From Vitellaria paradoxa (Eukaryota > Streptophyta > Magnoliopsida > Ericales > Sapotaceae), in contig CM034233.1 of the NCBI GenBank assembly GCA_019916065.1, positions 48,220,141 to 48,284,140 of the forward strand: a DNA stretch of 64,000 nucleotides, in the 5' to 3' direction. Positions 57,299 through 64,000 of this stretch are shown here, one piece after another. A model generated the notes under the pieces. It was not told the origin of the DNA, searched no databases, and saw nothing but the letters and a program-made list of their open reading frames with translations. Every line of letters begins with the position of its first letter. Within the stretch, counting starts at the first letter, position 1. The position numbers were made by a program, and so were the translations under genes.

Positions 57299-57911
57299 GA
57301 ACCAAACCAAACTAAGCCTTTTCCCACTAGGTGGGGTCGGCTATATGGATTTGATGACGCCAATCCAATCTATTTAGGGCCATGTCCTCCGTTAAATCAG
57401 GTAGGCAAGGTCGTGTTTAATAGTTTCTTTCCAACATCTCTTGGGTCTACCTCTTCCTCCCTACTCCTGGCAATCTCCATACTTCACACATTCTAACAGG
57501 TGCCTCCATTGGACGCCTTTTAACATGGTCGAACCATCTTAATCGATTTTCTCTCATTTTATCTTCAATCGGTGATATTTCTACTTTGTCCCTAATCTCC
57601 TTGTTCCTAATCTTATCTTTCCTTATAATCTTGCACATCCATCTTAGCATTCTCATCTCCGCAACTGCCATCTTCTGAATATGATTATGCTTTACTGCCC
57701 ACACTCTGATCTATAGTAACGCCGATCTTACTGCCAGCTTGTAATACTTTCCTTTCACCTTGAGGGGACTTTTCGATCGCACAAAACCCCCGAAGCGCTC
57801 CTCCATTTGGTGCACCCGACTTGAATCCTGTGACTTACATCAGTATCAATCCTTCATCTTGTTGCACCATAGATCCAAGGTACCTAAAGTTTTCTTTCTC
57901 CACATAATGTA
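57299..57911 (-). mobile_element. RTE-clade LINE 3' fragment (second copy, complete insertion)
   Basis: On the minus strand, an open segment (57447-57704) encodes the end of RTE reverse transcriptase (KMAVAEMRMLRWMC, EDKMRENRLRWFDHV, RPMEAPVRMCEVW). It is followed by the typical plant RTE 3' end CCGACCCCACCTAGTGGGA and a GGCTTAGTTTGGTTTGG tail. The target duplication TTAATACAT is at 57290-57298 and 57912-57920. At 613 bp it is a 5'-truncated, dead insertion. The empty site is seen at about 26908-26920. Confidence 0.92.
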
Positions 57912-58059
57912 TTAATACATATAGCACAAAAATAAATTAACACCAGATTTATATATATATATATATATATTTAAATAGAATATAAATAGGGCCCAAAAAT
58001 ATTTGAATTTTAATATTGTAAATTTAAAATAAAAATTCTAAAAATGTTAGGTCTTTACA
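57912..58059 (-). mobile_element. gypsy 3' LTR piece, start of LTR (second copy)
   Basis: It ends at GGTCTTTACA, the reverse of TGTAAAGACC. Copy of 439-591. Confidence 0.82.
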
Positions 58060-58074
58060 TCCTCTTATCCTTAC
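58060..58074 (-). promoter_or_regulatory. gypsy polypurine tract (second copy)
   Basis: Minus strand GTAAGGATAAGAGGA against the LTR start, as at 592-606. Confidence 0.65.
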
Positions 58075-58229
58075 AAAATTTTCATCCTCGAAAATTAAAC
58101 ACCAAAATAATATAACAAAAATTAAGCAAACAACTCAGGAAAATGATGTCTCATATCCTACTAGCTCCTAAGTTGACTCCTTCATCAATGATGCTTTCAC
58201 AACATCCTAACCAAAAGTATTGTCTTCCC

Positions 58230-59620
58230 TCAAAGAACTTGCTTATGAGAATCCACAATTCTCACAGGCTTTACTTCGTAGGAGACATCAGAGTCAATCT
58301 CAAGCTCCTCCCAATCCAAAACACGAGATGGATTAGGATTATACTTTCTTAGCATGGGCACATGGAACACTGAATGCATCCCATATAACCTCGGTGGCAA
58401 AGCAAAATGGCACACACCTAGCTTAACCAACCTAACACCTCAAATGGCGCAATGAACCTCAGTGAAAACTTGCCCTTATGGCCAAACCAGAACTTCCTTA
58501 CGTGGTGAGACCTTCAGGAACACATGGATGTGGGAACCTTAGGAGAACTCTGACTGCAACTACCGTCCTTGTACAATCCAAACTAGATCTGACCAACTCC
58601 CATCCTACCTCCTCTACATTCTTGACAGCCCATCTTTGTCTCAGTAGAGTCTTTCAGTGGCTTATCCCCCCCTCAAACTCCAACGGCCAATGCCATCGGT
58701 CAACATAGATCTTCTAGCAATTACGCACTATTTCAAGCCTCTGCCTGATGATCTTGATCTTCTTTATTGTCTCCCAGATTATCTCAGGTTCTAATAAAGT
58801 TGTCACACTAACCTCTACCTAGTAGATAGGAGATCTGCTCACCTACCATACAATACCTTATACGATGACATCTTAATACTAGACTGGTAGCTTACTGTAC
58901 GCAAACTCTACCAATGGAAGGTGCACTTCCCAACTACCCTCAAAATCCAGCACACATGCCCAAAGCATGTCCTCTAAGATCTAAATGGTACATTCAAACT
59001 ACTTATCTATCTAAGTATGATAGGCGTACTAAACATCAACTCCGTACCTATAGCCTGCTGGAGACTTTGCTAGAAATGAAATGCAAATATGAGATCTTTA
59101 TTTGACACGATTGACACCAAAGCTCTATGTAGCCTTACAATCTCCGTAATATACAATCAAGCCAAATTATCCATGGAGTAAGTCAAACAAATCGGTACGA
59201 AAGTACGCTGACTTTTTTAACTTATCTACCACCACCCAAATAGTATCATGCTTTTTGAGAGACTTGGGCAAATTAGTAATGAAGTCCATTGTGATTTTTC
59301 ACACTTCTATTCTGGAACAAGCAATAGCTGAATCAACTTACTGGCCTCTAATTCTCTACCTTTAAATGCTAGTAAATCAAACACTTGCTCACAAACTCAA
59401 CTAAATTTCTCTACATCCTAGCCCCAAAAAACTGTCAGCAGAGATCTCGGTACATCTTTGTCCCTCTGGAATGTATTGCAAACTTGGAGTGATGAACCTC
59501 CCTTAGAATTGCATCCCGAATTGAAATCAGGACAAACAATCTTTCCTAAAATCTCAATCCTTTATTTGACCCTATTGTCTATCTAGGTATGTCCTCATCA
59601 CTACTCATCCAAACTCGGTA
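58230..59620 (-). pseudogene. gypsy integrase, decayed (second copy)
   Basis: Same sequence and same breaks as 765-2160, with small deletions. The C-terminal piece at 58230-58430 is one residue group longer at its start (MVKLGVCHFALPPRL) because a base indel changes the frame entry. Confidence 0.75.
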
Positions 59621-59779
59621 CTCATTAGCCTCAGCATAAGTACCCTGGCCCTTCACAACTCTGCTTAGTAAGGTAAGCTGAACCATTATAAACATAACAT
59701 TGCTCGATTCTCGACCTCTTAATAGTCAAGTTCAAACTCACCTAAACTATCCATCATCCTCCATTATTGTACTACCACA

Positions 59780-61084
59780 CTAGCAAAGGTGGCATAGGTC
59801 TTTCGGCTCAGGGCATCAGTAACCACGTTAGCCTTGCCCGGATGGTAATGCATTTTCAGTTTAAGTTTTCCATGTACTCAACCATCTCCTCTGCCTCTAT
59901 TCAGATCCTTATGAGTGAAGATGTACTTTAAACCTTTGTAGTCAGAGAAACTTCAAATTTCTCCTCATAGAGACAGTACCTCGAGCTCTTGAGTGTAAAT
60001 ATAACTGCTACCAACTCAAGATCATGCATCAGGTAGTTCTCATAAGTCTTTAGCTGCCAAGACCTTAAGCTACTGCTTCGCTTTCTGCATCAAAACACAG
60101 CCCAAACCTTCTTTGGACGTATCATAGTAAAATGCATAACCTAATTCCCTTTTTGGGATCAAATACTGGAGCAGAAGTCGATTTTTCTTCAATTCTTGGA
60201 ATGAACTCTTGTAAGCTTCATCCTACACAAACTTGAATCCCTTTCGAGTCAATCTTATCATCGGCCCAACTAGTCATGAAAATCTAATACAAACCTTCGG
60301 TAGTATCCTACCGACCCAATGAGGCTACATATTTTAAACGTAGTTATTAGCCTTAACTAGTTCATAACTGTTTCAACCTTCAACAAATCCACCACAACAC
60401 CCTCACCAGATGCCACATACCTAAGAAATTTCACCTCTCGGAGCCAAAATTTGCACTTACTGAGCTTGGTATAGAGCAAGTGGTCCTTTAAAGTTTGAAG
60501 CACAATCTGCAAATGCCTCCTATGCTCTTCCTCTAATCGTGAGTAAACCAACACTTCATTAATAAAGATGACCGCAAACTGTTCTAGATACTTACGGAAT
60601 ATTTGATTCATCTGATCTATAAACATTATTGGTGTATTTGTCAACTCAAATGGCATAACTAGGAACTCATAATAGTCGTACCAAATCCTAAATGATGTCT
60701 TGGGGACATCCTTTGCTTGCACCCTCAATAGGCGATAACCTAACCTTAGGTTAATCTTTGAAAAGCAAACCAACCCCTTTAACTAATCAAATAGGTCATT
60801 AATCCTTAGTAAGGGATATCGATTCTTGACGGTGACTTTATTCAGTCTTCTATAATCAATGTACATCTTGAGGATACCATTCTTCTTTGCTGCAAACAGC
60901 ACTGGTATACCCCCACGAAGATGTACTAGGTCTAGTAAACCCTTTGGAAGTCAGATTTTTAATCTGAGTTTTCAAATCGGCTTGCTCTGCTGGTGCCAAC
61001 TGATAAGACGCAATAGATATTGGCTCGATCCCTAGAGCCAAATCAATTGCACACGCACCTCTCTTTCTAGTGGTAACCCAGATA
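59780..61084 (-). pseudogene. gypsy RT/RNase H, decayed (second copy)
   Basis: Open pieces at 60357-60773 and 60856-61041 give the same protein text as 2913-3329 and 3412-3597, including FINE in place of the catalytic FIDD. The only substitution noticed between the two long copies is C at 3285 versus T at 60729, and it is silent. Confidence 0.85.
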
Positions 61085-61188
61085 AGTTTTCTGGGAACAC
61101 CTCTAGAAATTCGTAAATAGCACAGTCATACCCTATTTCTCATCCTCCATGGTCATGTTGGCAAACAGCCTACAAAGTCCATTCATCC

Positions 61189-61682
61189 TTACCCGTCAGG
61201 AGAAGGCAAAGTCCAAGGACTATAGCGATCCCCCGTGAACTTGATTACATTTCCCTTAGGAGTATACAAGGTCACACGACTATTGGAACAATCAATAAAT
61301 ACTCGGTAGGCTACTAGCCAATCTATATCGAGTATCATTTCAAAACTATCCATCTTTAGCACCATGAAGTCATGAGAAGATTGGTAATCATCCACTAAAT
61401 TACCCACCCAAATAGACATCACATAGCCCTTCAAATCTTACTCAACCGAGAATATCCCACAACTGGGGTCTCAACACACATGGGTGAAGACAAAATCTCA
61501 ACAAGCAAACCAAGTGTAGAAACATAACTTTCAGAAATAAATGAATGAAAATCCCCAGTATCTATTAAAGTTGTAACTTGCATATCAAAAACTGTAAATG
61601 TGCCTCGAGTCACAATTTGCTCCGCAGGTCCTTCAGCCTGAGCTACTGAAGTTTCTCTCCCCTGAGTAAGAGCTGCTAGCAA
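61189..61682 (-). pseudogene. gypsy protease region, decayed (second copy)
   Basis: Same as 3745-4240: LIDTGDFHSFIS and MILDIDWLVAYRVF in two overlapping frames. The translation is identical to the first copy. Confidence 0.75.
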
Positions 61683-62216
61683 CCTTCCACCTCTCTGGTC
61701 CTAATGCGGACCACCTAAAGCTATCCTTTGAGCACTCAGGGGCACCACCCTATGGCCCTTACCGGAACTAATTCTGAAAAGTCGTGATGCTATAGGTCTA
61801 TTACTTTGGACAAATTGTGCTGGCTATTGAAACCTCATTGTATTATTGCCCTGAGGGCAATTTCTAGAAATATAGTTTGGCTGGCCACAAGAGAAATATA
61901 TCAGTGGTCCCAACCTCTCCTCAGACTGCAGCTCAAACCACTGCTCTGTTCTAGTCAGTGCATTCGTCAATAGGTAGTGATACTTCTTGTTCCCTAGCTA
62001 GTGACAAATGTGGCACATAATCGAACTCTGATACTATGTCCTCCTGCGAACTAAGTAGGGACCACACTCCTTTACTAGAACTGTTGTGGCTAGGACTCAC
62101 TAGATTCCTCCTTTTATCTTATCTTATTTCTATTATCTCACTACGAGGTGACACTCTTCCCCTGCTTACTTTCATTCGTTGCCCTAACATCATTTAGGTC
62201 CTTCTCAATGGTCATT
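61683..62216 (-). pseudogene. gypsy gag tail (second copy)
   Basis: Copy of 4241-4773 with the degenerate zinc knuckle. It ends at the copia target site GCTCT (62217-62221). Confidence 0.65.
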
Positions 62217-62221
62217 GCTCT

Positions 62222-64000
62222 TGTTATCCCAATAGCAACACTAGAGAGGGTGAATAGGGTTGCTTAAAAATTTTGCAATAAAAATTTCAACCCTAAAACA
62301 ATATGTCAAGATGAATATGAAATGCACCAAAAAAAATTATTTAATATTTGAATGAAGAGTGAGTGCTAGTGTTTGCAATAAATGTAAAGAGAAGGAAAAG
62401 AAGTAAGCACAATCGATTTATAGGGTTCGGCTTCAATGTTGCCTACGTCCACTCCCCAAGGCCTTCCTTGAGATTTCTCCACTATTCTTTGAAGAGCTTA
62501 TTACACACTAGCTTCCCAAGGTGCTAGAAACCTTTCTCAAGTGATTTTATCCCCAAATCACTCACACAAGTCTCTCTCAAAGAAAGTCTCTTTGACCGCT
62601 CTCTAATTTGGTAGTGGCTCACTCTCAAGTATAAGAGGTCGGTTGAGTTTAGTCTAGGTGAGTCCTAAGTCATCTTCCACAGGGAGCAAGGGTATGACTA
62701 AATTTTGGAAAACTTGGTTTTGAAAGCACTTGCAAAAATTTTAAGAAGCAAATAAAACAATCTTTTTGGAGTTTTTGAATAGAGATTTGTAACAATAATT
62801 TGAGAATTTCCAACACGAATTAAACGAAAGATGAACACACTACAAAAGAAAATCAATTTATAAACTTAAACAACTATGTGAATTAAAACACTTAGCTTTA
62901 ACCTAGTCCTGTAACGTCCTCGAAGGGCTGAATTCGGATATATAGTTAACTCAACCTAATTCTTACACCTGTAATATTAGGTCGGAAGATTTGGCGTTAA
63001 AAACCCTTTTCGTAAAGAACTCACAATTCTAGGATTTTGAAATCAGGTTCGAAATCACCGGGACATGGAATTGACCTTCAATTTACACTAGCATAATCGA
63101 AGTTCAACTGTATCACGGGCAATTCGTTTTCGAAAATTAATCTAGAATTATGTGCCTTACGTTTTTATTCGAAAGATAAACACAGTTTAGTTTGAACTAT
63201 CCAAATTCAACTCCTTCAATTCGATTACGCTCCTAGGTTAAAACCAAGAAAACCCTAGCCTAGCATTACTAAAACATGAACAAAGCATTTCGAAAAAAAA
63301 AACATTTTCATCATGCAACAGAATATGAAAATGAAATAGATTAAAAAGGTTTAAGACAATTTCGAAAGCAAATTATCCAAACTAAGTCTAACGAAATACT
63401 ACGAAGTGAACATTAGAAGACAAAGCACGAAGAATATGAAATTCTGATATAAAACAAATTAACAAATAGAACTTACATGTAAATCTTATTGCGAAGACGA
63501 AATTAAGCTTGAACAATCCAATCCAAAGCGAAATTGAAATCATAACCCTAATCTAAACTAAACTAAGAAAAAGAGAAGAAGTGCGTAGGGTTTTGACCCC
63601 TCCTACATCAGATTTTCAACCTTTATATCAACGTATATTATAAGGGCCATAAAGGTAAAAACATAGCTCAAACTTATTTTAAACTGTGCTGGAAGAGTCC
63701 TCATGGGCGCCCATGGTTGAGGTGGGGAGCCCATGTACAAGTGTTGATGAAGTCCTCAAAGAGATAGCCAAAAACAGCAGTCAGAAACTCTCTCTCTGTG
63801 GGCGCCCACCTGATGAGAGTGGGGTGCCCAAGGGTCCTCAGGGGCGCCCATGGTTCTAGGTGGGGCACCCATGCTTGTGGTGGGGCGCCCATAGGTCTAG
63901 GTGGGGCGCCCATCTGCAACTACAGTGAACAGTTCTTCTTTGACAGTTTTCTATCCCTGAATTCCGATGCGATTTTGACCCTCAAGAGGATTGATTTGGG
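62222..64000 (-). mobile_element. copia 3' LTR start with inserted solo LTR (second copy, cut by window edge)
   Basis: The copia LTR starts TGTTATCCC at 62222 after GCTCT. The solo LTR starts TGACCGCTC at 62593 after CTCTT (62588-62592) and runs past the window end. So both nested insertions, with the same target sites, are present in this copy. It must derive from the same ancestral nest as 4779-7038. Confidence 0.92.
63705..63911. repeat. array of GGGCGCCC palindromes (second copy)
   Basis: Same eight-member array as 6268-6476, with small indels altering a few steps. Confidence 0.88.

Overview
The window is repeat-dense, AT-rich plant nuclear DNA, almost entirely nested retrotransposons. 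The families present are typical of angiosperms: a Ty1/copia element of the Sirevirus type, Ty3/gypsy elements of the chromoviral Tekay/Del type, a Ty3/gypsy Athila-type element with an extra ORF in the envelope position, and a 3' fragment of an RTE-clade LINE. I see no intact host gene. The only recognisable host-derived coding piece is one exon resembling plant hypoxanthine-guanine phosphoribosyltransferase (24474-24589). There are no tRNA or rRNA genes, no CRISPR array and no bacterial features. Species cannot be named from the sequence.

Layout. 1-438: RTE LINE tail inside a gypsy LTR. 439-4778 and 14949-~17300: one decayed minus-strand Tekay/Del-like gypsy element (3' LTR piece, integrase, RNase H, RT, protease and gag tail; then gag head, PBS and 5' LTR piece). 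Its gag is split by a complete minus-strand Sirevirus-like copia element at 4779-14943 with a perfect 5-bp target duplication (GCTCT). The 3' LTR of that copia element is in turn split by a 1883-bp solo LTR at 5156-7038 (target duplication CTCTT). 17300-21009: AT-rich DNA with a degenerate ~560-bp tandem repeat. 21010-23853: forward gypsy solo LTR. 23854-28520: mixed intergenic DNA with the HGPRT-like exon, a minus-strand LTR piece and a direct repeat. 28521-32333: 5' LTR, PBS and start of gag of a forward gypsy element. That gag is cut by Athila-type DNA at 32334-56768, arranged LTR - internal - LTR - internal on the minus strand. 56769-56868: exactly 100 N. 56869-64000: a second, nearly identical copy of the left end of the window (57481-64000 matches 1-6565), with the start of the interrupted LTR in front.

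Both large duplications need care. The copies at 1-6565 and 57481-64000 differ almost only by 1-3 base indels, with one substitution noticed. That is the pattern of long-read consensus error or duplicated contigs rather than of age. Many frame breaks in the retroelement genes may have the same cause. The Athila copies are damaged at different places, and copy B (right) is the more intact.

The most unusual signal is a pair rule in the Athila-type element. The palindrome ATTCGAAT occurs 23 times in ~24 kb, and four conserved pairs per element sit 20-21 bp apart (two DNA helical turns) with unrelated sequence between them. The solo LTR at 5156-7038 shows the same design with another CpG-centred palindrome, GGGCGCCC, mostly at 20-21 bp steps. 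Other points of note are exact internal copies of the polypurine tract upstream of the extra Athila ORF, and a ~179-bp tandem structure inside the gypsy LTRs.
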